Assembly: GCF_003014695.1 (NCBI RefSeq)
Contig: NZ_PYAS01000003.1
Location: forward strand, 496,001 to 560,000
Direction: 5' to 3'
DNA length: 64,000 bases
DNA from: Dyadobacter jiangsuensis
GTDB lineage: Bacteria > Bacteroidota > Bacteroidia > Cytophagales > Spirosomataceae
Below are positions 18,102 to 26,796 of this stretch, piece by piece. Position numbers and translations under genes: made by a program. A model generated the notes under the pieces. It made no database searches. It was not told the DNA's origin and saw only the letters and a program-made list of their open reading frames with translations. The first letter of the stretch is position 1. Each line of letters starts with the position of its first letter.

Positions 18102-18916
18102 TGGGTGGAAAACTCGATCGGGTTGTTGTCGGATTTGATCTTTTGCTGTATTCGCTGCGTGATTTCACTTCGGCCCGATGTGAAAACCACGCCGGATTGT
18201 TCAGCTATCCCGACGGGATTTGCCCGATATTCCTGCCGTTTTCTGAAAAAAGTCCGTTTATCGGTTTTGACGGTTTTCAGCGGTGTCGTATCAGGTATTT
18301 CGCGCCGTGACTGCTTTAAGCCATTTAAAACAAAGTCGTATTGTTTTTTGGAATCGGTGAGGCGGATGATCAGGCCCGGTAGCCCGCAAAATTTATAGGG
18401 CCCCTCACTGACCGGTACCCTTTCTGTAAACCAGGCTTCCCATTTTCTTCCGCCAAACTCCGTAGTGGCCCGCTGGGCGGGATAGCCGGAAACGGTCGTG
18501 GTGTCCTGCGTCAAAGCCCATTGCAGGTGGCCCTCGGCCTCAGCGTATGAAAAATAATCATGGTAGATCCGGTCTGTGGTGCGGATCGCATTACAGCCGT
18601 GTTTGACAATGTTGAAATCGAAATCTGTTCGATGTTTTTGCAGAAATGAAATCAGATTCTGGCGGTTTGCGCCATCGCTGCTTGCCGAGATTGCCGAATC
18701 CTGCAAATACCTGTTTTGACTCTTGAACAGGGATTGCTCCTGGTTGATGAATAGGAGAAACGGCTCCGTTTTGGAAACTGTGCTTGTGCTGTCGGGATAA
18801 AATGTCAGTTGGAAAGTACAGGCGATGTCGTAGGAAACAACGGGAGGTACTTTGTCCTGGCCCATTGCAAATTCACAGGTCAACATCAGGAATGCGACGC
18901 AAGCAAATCGTAACAT
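18098..18916 (-). CDS. GLPGLI-family protein
   Basis: 272 residues with a cleavable signal (MLRFACVAFLMLTCEFAMGQ). The family signature GLPGLIIRL occurs near residue 180, within KFCGLPGLIIRLTDSKKQY. The preceding WEAWFTERVPVSEGPY is also typical. The function is unknown; members are periplasmic or surface proteins almost always beside a TonB-dependent receptor. It overlaps the receptor gene by 4 bp. Confidence 0.92.
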   Translation of the reverse strand: MLRFACVAFLMLTCEFAMGQDKVPPVVSYDIACTFQLTFYPDSTSTVSKTEPFLLFINQEQSLFKSQNRYLQDSAISASSDGANRQNLISFLQKHRTDFDFNIVKHGCNAIRTTDRIYHDYFSYAEAEGHLQWALTQDTTTVSGYPAQRATTEFGGRKWEAWFTERVPVSEGPYKFCGLPGLIIRLTDSKKQYDFVLNGLKQSRREIPDTTPLKTVKTDKRTFFRKRQEYRANPVGIAEQSGVVFTSGRSEITQRIQQKIKSDNNPIEFSTH

Positions 18917-18975
18917 ATCAGATACTTTTATGTTTTAAGTATGAATATATTATAATTTACTTATAGATTACAATG

Positions 18976-19374
18976 TCAGGGGCATTCACTTTCGCTCACA
19001 CCGTCATAGACGACCATTTTCGCCGGGGCGATATTAGCGTTGCAATACCCGACGGCTTTGTTTTGTTGTTCAGCCTCAGGGTCATAATGAAATTGCAGTT
19101 GAAAAATCGTATCCCTTTTGATTAGCGATTGCGGAAGATTTATCACGGCTGCCACGTAGAATTCGCCTTGGCTGCCACCTTCCATCCGGGTGGCGTGCGG
19201 CGTCGGCCTCAGGAGCCGAACCAGATGTGTTTCTGTTTTGGTTGGACAGTATTGCGTCAGGTAAACGGCTGGAATGCATTGGATTTCCGACACCGGTTCT
19301 GTTTTGTCCTTCTTGCAGCTAATCAATGCCAGCAGTCCCAATGCAATGGGCATTATATGTTTTTTCATATTCAT
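18976..19374 (-). CDS. Hypothetical lipoprotein
   Basis: 132 residues. A lipoprotein signal ends LLALISC with the acylated Cys at residue 20, followed by KKDK. The mature part holds four further Cys residues (IQC, QYC, GYC, SEC), suggesting two disulfides. No family is recognised. It lies 59 bp upstream of the GLPGLI gene on the same strand and may be co-transcribed. It is divergent from another lipoprotein gene, with a near-palindrome between them. Confidence 0.75.
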   Translation of the reverse strand: MNMKKHIMPIALGLLALISCKKDKTEPVSEIQCIPAVYLTQYCPTKTETHLVRLLRPTPHATRMEGGSQGEFYVAAVINLPQSLIKRDTIFQLQFHYDPEAEQQNKAVGYCNANIAPAKMVVYDGVSESECP

Positions 19375-19453
19375 AGCGGTTCATACAGATTTCATAGCGA
19401 AGGATTTGAGTACTATTTTTAAAAGACGTCAAAACACTTGTAATCGTTGTAAT

Positions 19454-19489
19454 TCAAAATACGGTTACTTAATATTAACGGTATTTTGA
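19454..19489. promoter_or_regulatory. Near-perfect palindrome between two divergent lipoprotein genes
   Basis: TCAAAATACGGTTA (19454-19467) and TAACGGTATTTTGA (19476-19489) are reverse complements except for one base, around an 8-bp AT core. It lies midway between the two start codons (80 and 69 bp away). Each arm carries an outward-facing TATTTTG, one base short of the -7 consensus. A shared operator or divergent promoter is plausible. Confidence 0.4.
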
Positions 19490-19557
19490 GGATTCGCAAC
19501 GATGACCATCGAAATAAGTGTCTGGCAGAATATGAGAGAAAATCGGAGACACCGGCC

Positions 19558-20220
19558 ATGAAAAAGCTATTCTGTTTTATTATTGTCGCTATGGTTGCCG
19601 CATTAATTGCAGTATCCTGTAAAAAAAAGGAGGCACCCGCGATAGAAGTTTCGGCCAGATTGAACAGGGATTCGGTCAATCTGGGTGTTTTGTATGTCGA
19701 TCAGGCATATCGGCATATTGGTAAGGACTCGGCCAATCTCTTTGAAATAGATACTATTTATAAGATTTATCAAAAGCGGGTATTCCTTGCCTTTCCTTAC
19801 AAAGGAGAAGGCTCGATCATGCTGTATTTCGGGGATGAGTTTCTGAATACCGAAATAGAAGGGCCTGCAAGAACTTTCGCGTTGTTCAATAGGGTGTCGT
19901 ACCCGTCCGGATTGGCTTGCGCATGGGACGAAGAAAAAGGTACGTTGGTTGTTACCTCCAAGTACACGCCCGATTTGCTCAAAATGGTCTTTCCCGGCAA
20001 ATCCGCTTATATAGACCCGGCCAGTTCCAGAATACATCATAGCCTGGCAAGTGCCAGGGCGGTGAATAAGGCCGGAGGCCAATCATTTATCACCTTCATT
20101 TATCACGATGATGATCCGAAACTGGGCCAGGTTACCTACAAGCTCAGATTGAAACAGCTGTTTGTGTATGTTCCGCAAGCGGGATTTCAGGGATACGACT
20201 CCTGGTATGCTATGTATTGA
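19558..20220 (+). CDS. Hypothetical lipoprotein
   Basis: 220 residues from the ATG at 19558, chosen because it begins a proper lipoprotein signal (MKKLFCFIIVAMV ... AVSC, then KKK); 24 extra upstream codons are open but lack signal character. The mature part is about 195 residues of mixed alpha/beta character. I do not recognise a domain. It is convergent with the Rnk-like gene (40 bp). Confidence 0.75.
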   Translation: MKKLFCFIIVAMVAALIAVSCKKKEAPAIEVSARLNRDSVNLGVLYVDQAYRHIGKDSANLFEIDTIYKIYQKRVFLAFPYKGEGSIMLYFGDEFLNTEIEGPARTFALFNRVSYPSGLACAWDEEKGTLVVTSKYTPDLLKMVFPGKSAYIDPASSRIHHSLASARAVNKAGGQSFITFIYHDDDPKLGQVTYKLRLKQLFVYVPQAGFQGYDSWYAMY

Positions 20221-20260
20221 TCCTATTGAATTCGTTTTTAGGGAATTAGCTGCCTTTCGT

Positions 20261-20647
20261 TCAAGCGGAACGCACGTCCAGGATCTTCAATTTACGAATA
20301 CCGGCAGGCATTTTCCACTCTACGGTTTCGCCCTTGCAGAGACCGATCAAAGCGGCGCCCATCGGGGTAAGTACAGATATTCGTTGTTGCGAAATATCGG
20401 CCAGATTGGGCATGACGATGCTGAATTCCATTTCCCTGTTTGTGGTCAATTCCAAAACTTTTACCTGTGAGTTCAGACGGATGCTATCCGCCGGAAGCTG
20501 ATCGTCTTCCACGACTATCGCCCGGTTCAGCTCGTAGGCAAGTGACATTTCAATTGCGGCCGGGCTGTCGGAGAAGTTGCTTGCAAACTGTTTGAGAAGG
20601 CGAAAATCATTTTTTCCAAGTATGACTGGGCTGGTGTTGCTGCTCAT
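20261..20647 (-). CDS. GreA/GreB-type C-terminal domain protein, Rnk-like
   Basis: 128 residues. The N-terminal part (1-45) is a short helical arm. The C-terminal FKBP-like domain (about 50-125) has VKVLELTTNREMEFSIVMP, SVLTPMGAALIGLCKGE and LKILDV, which match Rnk/GreA C-terminal domains. Rnk-like proteins bind RNA polymerase but lack the long coiled-coil finger needed to stimulate transcript cleavage; this one also lacks it. The role is likely modulation of transcription, inferred from the fold only. Confidence 0.85.
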   Translation of the reverse strand: MSSNTSPVILGKNDFRLLKQFASNFSDSPAAIEMSLAYELNRAIVVEDDQLPADSIRLNSQVKVLELTTNREMEFSIVMPNLADISQQRISVLTPMGAALIGLCKGETVEWKMPAGIRKLKILDVRSA

Positions 20648-20802
20648 GATTCGGTTGGGTTTGTTGGTTGTCCACGGAGTGGTTTCAAGATTAAGGGTTA
20701 AGGAATAGCCTAGCAGTTCACCGCAACTCCGGGGAGATACGATGAAACTGCGGTCTATGATAGCGTTATGTGTTTGATGCTGAATGTTAAATGTCCCGGC
20801 TG

Positions 20803-21156
20803 CTATTTCGCGGGAACGGTATTTTGGAGGTCGGACCAGTATTGGTTGACGAAAATTCTCTCTTGCCGCGACAGCCCCTCGTTGGCTTTGGTAAGCCGGG
20901 CCAATATCCTGAGAAATCGCTCGGTGGCGATTTTGTACGAGTTTGCCGTTCGGTTCCCGACGGGACCTTGTCGTTGTGTCGCACCTGTTTTGTCAAGAAC
21001 GTCGGCATTCTCACGGATAAAGTTGGTGATGATGGACATATCAGGCCGATGATGCGGCAAGTCAGCTTCCTGCTGGCGAAACTGGCCATGTGTGCTGAAA
21101 AGTTGCTGGATTTTTTCCAGTGCCGGTGAAATTCCCATTTTATCCATGCATTGCAA
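20803..21156 (-). CDS. Small helical hypothetical protein
   Basis: 117 residues, no signal. The composition is mainly helix-forming. I prefer this minus-strand frame to two overlapping open frames (20787-21221 minus and 20791-21129 plus) because those are rich in Arg, Pro and Cys. It lies between the Rnk-like and DUF932-like genes on the same strand (155 and 42 bp gaps). No family is recognised. Confidence 0.55.
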   Translation of the reverse strand: MQCMDKMGISPALEKIQQLFSTHGQFRQQEADLPHHRPDMSIITNFIRENADVLDKTGATQRQGPVGNRTANSYKIATERFLRILARLTKANEGLSRQERIFVNQYWSDLQNTVPAK

Positions 21157-21198
21157 ATCGTTTGGTACTCAGTACTTATCCTCGCTTGTTGATAGGGT

Positions 21199-22164
21199 TT
21201 AGTTAAATGCCAGTGCCGCAAACTGATGGAACACCTTTTCGTCGAGTTTGTAGCGATCGTTTAGGGTGAGGCTGCTGCGGGCGTTAAAAAGCGCATAATT
21301 TACCGCATTGTACATCAGCCAATAGGAGGGAGCCACTCCCAGCAGGTTCTGTTCAATCCTCAGGCGCTCGCGTGCCTGCCGGGCCAGCTGCACCGGGATT
21401 GGCAAGCTGCTAAGCAGGTTCTCCTCTTTGCGGCTCATCGATTTTTTTTGAAAATACTCATACACCATCGCTGTCAGCGTAAGATCCTGTTGTGTGACGG
21501 AGCTTAACAGGTCGATCAGCTGCTGCTGAAGTGCGTCCAAATCTATCTTGCGATTACCCTTTGGTCTGCGTAATTGCGGCAATGCATCCGGACTACCGGA
21601 AGCACCGCTTTTTCTTTGCTGCCCTTTGAAAGCGCCGGGTAACTTTCCGCGCAGCCAATCCTGGTAGTGGTCGAGTTCCGTGAAGGAATCTGCCCAGCCC
21701 ATTAATCCATTCTGGCATACTGCCCGGTACATGCTTCCGCCGGGCAGCCCGTTGTCGGCCGTGAGCGTGCGTCCCTGTATGCTGAAAGGCGTTTTGCCGT
21801 TATAGCCATTGGTAACAATAATGCTCCGTTTCAGGCGCTCACCACCAATCGGCAGTTCTTCGGGGAGGATAATGCTGATGCTGAATTCTCCGGTAATGGT
21901 ATGCTTGATCTGCAATTCATATTGATCGAACAGATTGTCAACGGCCTGCCTGATCATTTGGTTAGGAATGATGGTGTAGCCGGAGCTCTGTATTCCGAAG
22001 ATTGTTTTTCGGTGCCCGGGCGGTGTCCCTACGATCAGCTGCTGCCGATCGGTGGCGATGATGTCATACTCGGGCAACATGTCGGACAGCAACACCGAAT
22101 CTACCGGATAACAAATCTCCTCCCAGGATGTAGCCGTTTGCGGCATTGCAGTTAGATAAGTCAT
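21199..22164 (-). CDS. DUF932-like protein
   Basis: 321 residues. The layout is that of DUF932: an N-terminal region (YDIIATDRQQLIVGTP), then 'SSGYTIIPNQMIRQAVDNLF' near 80-100, a mid-part with IIVTNGYNGKTPFSIQG, and 'MYRAVCQNGLMGW' near 145, followed by a helical C-terminal half. DUF932 proteins are best known from phages and plasmids and have unknown function. No phage structural or integrase gene is nearby. It starts 21 bp after a TGTAAATTTACA palindrome. Confidence 0.6.
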   Translation of the reverse strand: MTYLTAMPQTATSWEEICYPVDSVLLSDMLPEYDIIATDRQQLIVGTPPGHRKTIFGIQSSGYTIIPNQMIRQAVDNLFDQYELQIKHTITGEFSISIILPEELPIGGERLKRSIIVTNGYNGKTPFSIQGRTLTADNGLPGGSMYRAVCQNGLMGWADSFTELDHYQDWLRGKLPGAFKGQQRKSGASGSPDALPQLRRPKGNRKIDLDALQQQLIDLLSSVTQQDLTLTAMVYEYFQKKSMSRKEENLLSSLPIPVQLARQARERLRIEQNLLGVAPSYWLMYNAVNYALFNARSSLTLNDRYKLDEKVFHQFAALAFN

Positions 22165-22184
22165 TCCAATTGCTTTTTTACAGT

Positions 22185-22196
22185 TGTAAATTTACA
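22185..22196. promoter_or_regulatory. TGTAAATTTACA palindrome upstream of the DUF932-like gene
   Basis: A perfect 12-bp palindrome 20 bp before the start codon at 22164. It shares the TGTAA-N2-TTACA core with the site at 28028-28043. A direct repeat CTGTAAA also occurs here on the minus strand. Confidence 0.3.
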
Positions 22197-22212
22197 GCCG
22201 GGAATTGAATTT

Positions 22213-22247
22213 CCAATCTTTGCCCGTAATATTTAGGCAAAGATTGG
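22213..22247 (-). terminator. Perfect 12-bp inverted repeat after the deacetylase gene
   Basis: CCAATCTTTGCC (22213-22224) pairs exactly with GGCAAAGATTGG (22236-22247) around an 11-nt AT loop. It follows the deacetylase stop by 91 bp. No real U tract follows on the minus strand, so an RNA hairpin or operator role is also possible. Confidence 0.4.
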
Positions 22248-22338
22248 TTTGGACTTACGCGGTTATTCGATCGGCTATGCGGCTCGCGCTGTCATGTGAA
22301 GGCAACTTTTCCTCCTGCTCAAACTGCATTCGCACGCT

Positions 22339-23571
22339 CTATCGGGCAGGCGTAAGCACTATTTTGCGCAGATCAAGCAGCGCACCGTCTGCGAATGCCT
22401 GACCAGGCCTGAATTTTACTTTTTGAGTGCCGCCGGTAAGGCGCAGGGTGCCCACAGACTTGCTTTGGAAAGTCTCCCAACCACCACTCCGGGCGACTTT
22501 TCCGGATAGCGAGACCTTCTCTGCCTCTAACACGAACGCTTTCCCGGCTTCTTTATCATCGACGGACCATTCCATGCGCACTTCAAATACGCCGCCTTTG
22601 GGAACGTCGATCTCCCATTCGACGGCATCCTTGGCGCCAAACCAGCCAAAGGCTTTCCATTTGGGCATATACTGAATTTTTGGGCCCGTGCCTTTGCCTT
22701 TTTCGGCTGTTAGATGAAGGACGCCTTTTGCGTCGGCGTACACAAGCTCGGGAATATTGATAGTGTCGCGTACCGCCTTCACGTAACCAGCGATTTCACT
22801 TACAGGAGCGATCCAGATGCCATTGTTGGGATCTTTGGCATATTCACAGAGTTTGCGAAGCATTGCCAGGCGGGTAGTTTGGGGGCCGGAGTCGGCCATC
22901 TCGTGCCCTGCGAGCACGAGCCATTGTCCCGATTTTCTGGCGGCTTCGATGATCGGAAGGATTTGTTCGAAGTCTTTACCGTCGGTTTCCATGCCCGTCA
23001 GCTGCGCGAAATCGCAATAGGCAGGGTCTACGGGCGCTTCGTCCAACCAGCCGCGTCCCGTCCCGAATAGTTCAGAGATGAGTGGTACAAAGCTCCGTGT
23101 CCCGCGCCCGCGACCTACGAACGTGTGTCCGCACGGATATGCGTAGGAGACAGGTGTTACCCCAAGCATGGCCTGGATCTGGCGATTGGTTTCTGTGAGT
23201 TCGAAGCGCATTTGGTCGAGTGTGTAAGTTTCGAGCGCCTTTTCCCTGGACCACACGAAATTACCGCTGCAAGGATGATGCAATGAATGATTGCCCATCT
23301 CGTGCCCGCTGGCTACGGCTTTTTTCCAGCCTTCCAGCTGTTTTTGAACGGCAGAGGGGACGAGGTAAAATGTCCCTTTTACACCGTACTCGTTGAGGAG
23401 CGGCACGCCCGCTGTCGCCTGACTGCCGCGTGCATCGTCGAAGGTAAGGCTGATCGCCATCTTTTTCCCTTCGGGCCACCGCAAGGTTTGCGAGCGGGCC
23501 GGGGACGTGACGAGCCCGAGGATGGCCAGGCAGGAAAAACTCAGATTGCGAAGCGAATATTTGTATTTCAT
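22339..23571 (-). CDS. Secreted polysaccharide deacetylase (CE4, NodB domain) with C-terminal beta domain
   Basis: 410 residues with a signal peptide ending near ARSQ (28). The NodB domain (about 35-265) shows motif 1 TFDDARG (Asp pair for catalysis and metal), motif 2 GNHSLHHP (metal His pair), motif 3-like YAYPCGH, and a late LVLAGHE as motif 5. It would remove N- or O-acetyl groups from a polysaccharide in the periplasm or outside. A C-terminal domain (about 290-410, WEIDVPKGGVFEVRMEW, LRLTGGTQKVKFRPG) resembles a carbohydrate-binding beta-sandwich. It follows the dehydrogenase/cytochrome gene after 30 bp on the same strand, so co-transcription is likely. Confidence 0.9.
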   Translation of the reverse strand: MKYKYSLRNLSFSCLAILGLVTSPARSQTLRWPEGKKMAISLTFDDARGSQATAGVPLLNEYGVKGTFYLVPSAVQKQLEGWKKAVASGHEMGNHSLHHPCSGNFVWSREKALETYTLDQMRFELTETNRQIQAMLGVTPVSYAYPCGHTFVGRGRGTRSFVPLISELFGTGRGWLDEAPVDPAYCDFAQLTGMETDGKDFEQILPIIEAARKSGQWLVLAGHEMADSGPQTTRLAMLRKLCEYAKDPNNGIWIAPVSEIAGYVKAVRDTINIPELVYADAKGVLHLTAEKGKGTGPKIQYMPKWKAFGWFGAKDAVEWEIDVPKGGVFEVRMEWSVDDKEAGKAFVLEAEKVSLSGKVARSGGWETFQSKSVGTLRLTGGTQKVKFRPGQAFADGALLDLRKIVLTPAR

Positions 23572-23601
23572 AAGGGTAGGATGTTAGGATTGGATGGTCG
23601 C

Positions 23602-26600
23602 TTATTTAGCGCCTTTGATAAAGGCAAGCAAGTCGGCCATTTGTTGTTTATCGATGGATGCTTCGAGCCCGACCGGCATGCTCGACATGCCCAATGTTTT
23701 CAATGACTTGATATCCTTGCGTGCGATCACCCTTTTCTGGCCTCCGTAGTTGGAAAGCGTCAGGGCGGAAGGTGTTTCGCTGGATATTAATCCCTGCGCC
23801 GATTCGCCGGAGCTGAGTTCGATTTGCCAGAGATCATAGCCGTCGGCAATGGAAAAGTTGGGATCCAGGATATCTCCCATAATCGATTCGGGGCGCCTGT
23901 TTCGGATCGTGCCAAGGTCCGGTCCGAAGGCCACACCGCCTGCGCCGCCGACCTGGTGGCAAATCGAGCACTGCTGCTCGAACACCCGCTTGCCGGCTTG
24001 CGGATTTCCCGGCAAGGTCATGACCGGCTTGTAGGATTGTATCACAACCTGGCGCTGGCTTTCTTTCTGCGTCAAAAGCTGCCTCGCACGGTTGCGGATT
24101 GTTTCGTTCTGATGAGCCATCAGCGATACACTGCGCGGCCACCCCAGACTCGCCTGATCGATTTTGCCTTGTTCCAGTCCGTCAAGCAGGAGGGTAATCC
24201 GCCTGGGATCGGAAATGAAGAATCCTATGGCCGATTCACGTACATCGCGTGTTAATGACGCCCATCTTTCCAGCAGTAACACGCACACTGTCTCGTCCGG
24301 TATAGCGCTGAGCGTTTTTAACGCCGCGATTTGTACCTGACGCGGTTCGTTCGGCACTACCAGTTTTTTAAGTTTATCGGAATACTCCGCCGGGTTTTTG
24401 AAAGAAAGAAACTGAATGGCTTCTGCCCGTTTTTCCGGCGTTGCGCTATTATGGGAGGCTGTCAGTAGGGCCGTTTTGATAGCGGCCTGGGTCTCCGGTC
24501 CGGCCGGGAGACCGGTTTTTCGCAGGAGCTGCATGCTCGCCTGCCTTATTTCCGTATTGGGGTTTTTCAATGATGCATTCAGTAACAGCGTTTTTCGGCT
24601 TCGAGTTGGGCAAGATCTGTTTTCTTGTTCAGGCTTTCGGCGAGCCCACGTAACACGGGCGCCTGCCACCCCTGCGTGCTCGCGGGAGCCACTGTTTTCC
24701 GGATGATCGAACGGATAGCGGCAGCATCGCCCCGAGCGCCGGTTAACGTGCTCAGCCGTTGCACCAGCGCCGCATATGCTCCGTTCCCCGGTTTGTAGCG
24801 TTTTAAAGTTTCAGCAAACAGCACATCGTTCCCATAGGCCGAAGTGAGCGCGGCGGTTTGTACCCAAGGGTCCCGCAGGTCTTTGAACAGAATTGTTTCG
24901 CGAGCTTTGAGCGCCTCAGCCGATTGTATTTCGCCCAGGGTCAGGAGCGCCTGAAAGCGAACTTTTGCATTTGCGTGATTCGCCAGGGTAGTGAGGGCAG
25001 GTATTAGCTCCGGAAACTCCGTCAGGTGCAGCTCAGCGATCTTGACGGAGTTTTCTGCTACACCCGCTTGTGGGTCCCTGAGCGCACGTTGCAGGTCGTC
25101 TGCGCGGAGCGCACCCAGGCCCTCCAAAGCCCATAATGCGTGTAACCGGCCTTTGGGGTCTTTGCCATTGGCCATGCTTCTCAACAGCGGAATAGCTGTT
25201 TCATGATGGCGGTCCAGCAGCAGTCGTTGCGCATTGCGGCGCCACCAGATGTTCTTGTCTGCCAGTTTTTGGACCAGATCAGCATCCGTCAATGCATTCA
25301 GATCCAGCTTGCCCGACCACGACAACCGGGGAGTACCTTTGGGTGAAATGCGGTAAATTCGTCCCATGTCCCGGCCATTATAAAGCGCCCCGGATTTCAC
25401 GACCTCGTCGGCCATCCACTCCGGATGCTCGATAATCTGGCGGTAGTAGTCCACGACGTACAATGCACCATCCGGCCCGATGTACATATTCACCGGCCTG
25501 AACCAGGAGTCGGTGGAAGCGAGGAACTCTTTTTTATCCTGCATACGGCTGGCCGTAAAACTCGCCCCGTTATCGCGGATAATATCGGCATGGACCAGGT
25601 TGCTGACCGGTTCCGCAACGAATGCGACGCTATCGTAAGGACTTGGAAACAGACCGCCCTGATAGCTCGTCAGCCCGCAGGCGGAGGTAAATACACCCAG
25701 GTCGGTGAGCAATTGATGCTGCGGGCTCTTTGTAATGGGAAACACTTCCGAGGAATGATCCGATAGGGTCTGGGTTACTTTGGAAACCAGCAGATCGGGG
25801 TTACGCTGCAAGTAGCGGTTGGCAATTACTTCGTGATAACCGGGGTTAGCATTGCTTACGAGCAGATAATGCCCCCACTGATCGAATGTATGGCCAAATT
25901 GTGTGTAGCTGCTCAATACTTCCAGTCCCTTGGTATCAGGCTGGAAACGTACACCTCTTCCCAAACCATTTTCGGGTAGACGGGGGCTGTCGGCGAGATG
26001 CGGATAGCGGATTTCCCCGCCGCGGTCGCCGAATTCCTTTTGAAAAGTTTTGGTCGTAACGGCTGGTTCATGTCCGAGGTAAATCCAGTTGTCGATGCCC
26101 AGGATCGGGTTGTTGAAGTTATGTTGCGGGTTGGACATCGCGAAACCCGTCAGGAGCGTGTCGCGGGTATCTGCCTTCCCGTCGCCATTGGTGTCTTCCA
26201 GGTAGAGTACATTGGGCGGGTCCGTTACCAATACGCCCTTCTTCCACCGCAGGATACCGGTCGGCAGCACCAGATTTTCGGCAAAGATGACCGAGCGATC
26301 CATTTTTCCGTCGCCGTCGGTATCTTGCAGCGTCCTCACCTTGCCCGTACCACTTTTATCGAGCGGATAGCCGTGCATTTCGACGACATACATTACTCCG
26401 TTTTCATCGATTTCCATCGCCACCGGATCGGAGATTACCGGCTCACTGGCCACCATTTCGATCTGAAATCCATCCGGGATTTCAAATGTGGCGATTGCAT
26501 CTTCGGGCTTTACCTCCCGGGGAGGCAAGTCTTTTCGCTCTATGGCAAATGCACATACCCCGCCGCAAAGCGCCAGGACAGCCAGAAAGCGTTTCATACT

Positions 26601-26612
26601 GGTATTGTTCAT
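23602..26612 (-). pseudogene. PVC-type membrane-bound dehydrogenase with HEAT repeats and cytochrome c, split by a frameshift
   Basis: One gene of about 1000 codons is read in two frames. The first (26612 to 24579, 677 residues) has a signal peptide, a sorbosone-dehydrogenase-like propeller (about 35-430; FEIPDGFQIEMVASEP, DTDGDGKMDRS, GPDGALYVVDYYR) and HEAT-type helices. It ends AQLEAEKRCY. The second frame continues at about 24590 with TLLLNASLKNPN, more HEAT repeats, a c-type haem site CSICHQ and the Pirellula-type haem-binding domain to 23602. The junction lies at five A residues on the coding strand (24595-24591); one extra A would rejoin the frames as AEKTLLLNAS. This is either a real disabling mutation or a homopolymer error. 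The family oxidises sugars or similar compounds and passes electrons to its own cytochrome. Confidence 0.88.
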
Positions 26613-26731
26613 GGGTAATATAGCTCTGCCGGCGCCAATAGTATTTGGTATTCGCCGCGTGACTAATATTACTTGGTTCTGCCGAACTTCGGCTACTCAG
26701 TACTAAATTTATATGTTAATAGGGATTTGAA

Positions 26732-26747
26732 ATAGGATTGATCCTAT
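26732..26747. repeat. Short inverted repeat ATAGGAT-TG-ATCCTAT
   Basis: A perfect 7-bp inverted repeat with a 2-bp centre in the gap between the SDR gene and the dehydrogenase gene. GCCGAACTTCGGC (26681-26693) is another short palindrome in the same gap. Either may be an operator for the dehydrogenase gene that starts at 26612; the evidence is weak. Confidence 0.25.
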
Positions 26748-26754
26748 ATCAGGC

Positions 26755-26784
26755 AATGCGGATCCACCCGGCTGGACCCGCATT
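26755..26784 (-). terminator. Terminator of the SDR gene
   Basis: A 12-bp stem (26755-26766 with 26773-26784) with a 6-nt loop lies 12 bp past the SDR stop. Its one imperfect pair is a G-U wobble in the minus-strand RNA. The U tract is poor. Confidence 0.5.
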
Positions 26785-26796
26785 GAAATTGAGTAA

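Noticed and set aside
20787-21221. Two alternative frames (minus 20787-21221 and plus 20791-21129) over the small helical gene
   Set aside because: Their products are rich in Arg, Pro, Ser and Cys with no folding pattern; the 117-residue frame is helical and follows operon direction.
21199-22164. Prophage remnant around the DUF932-like gene
   Set aside because: No integrase, structural, lysis or attachment-site sequence is visible within several kilobases.
24591-24595. Programmed -1 frameshift in the dehydrogenase/cytochrome gene
   Set aside because: Five A residues after GG-poor context do not make a classic X XXY YYZ slippery site, and no strong downstream stem was found; mutation or sequence error is simpler.
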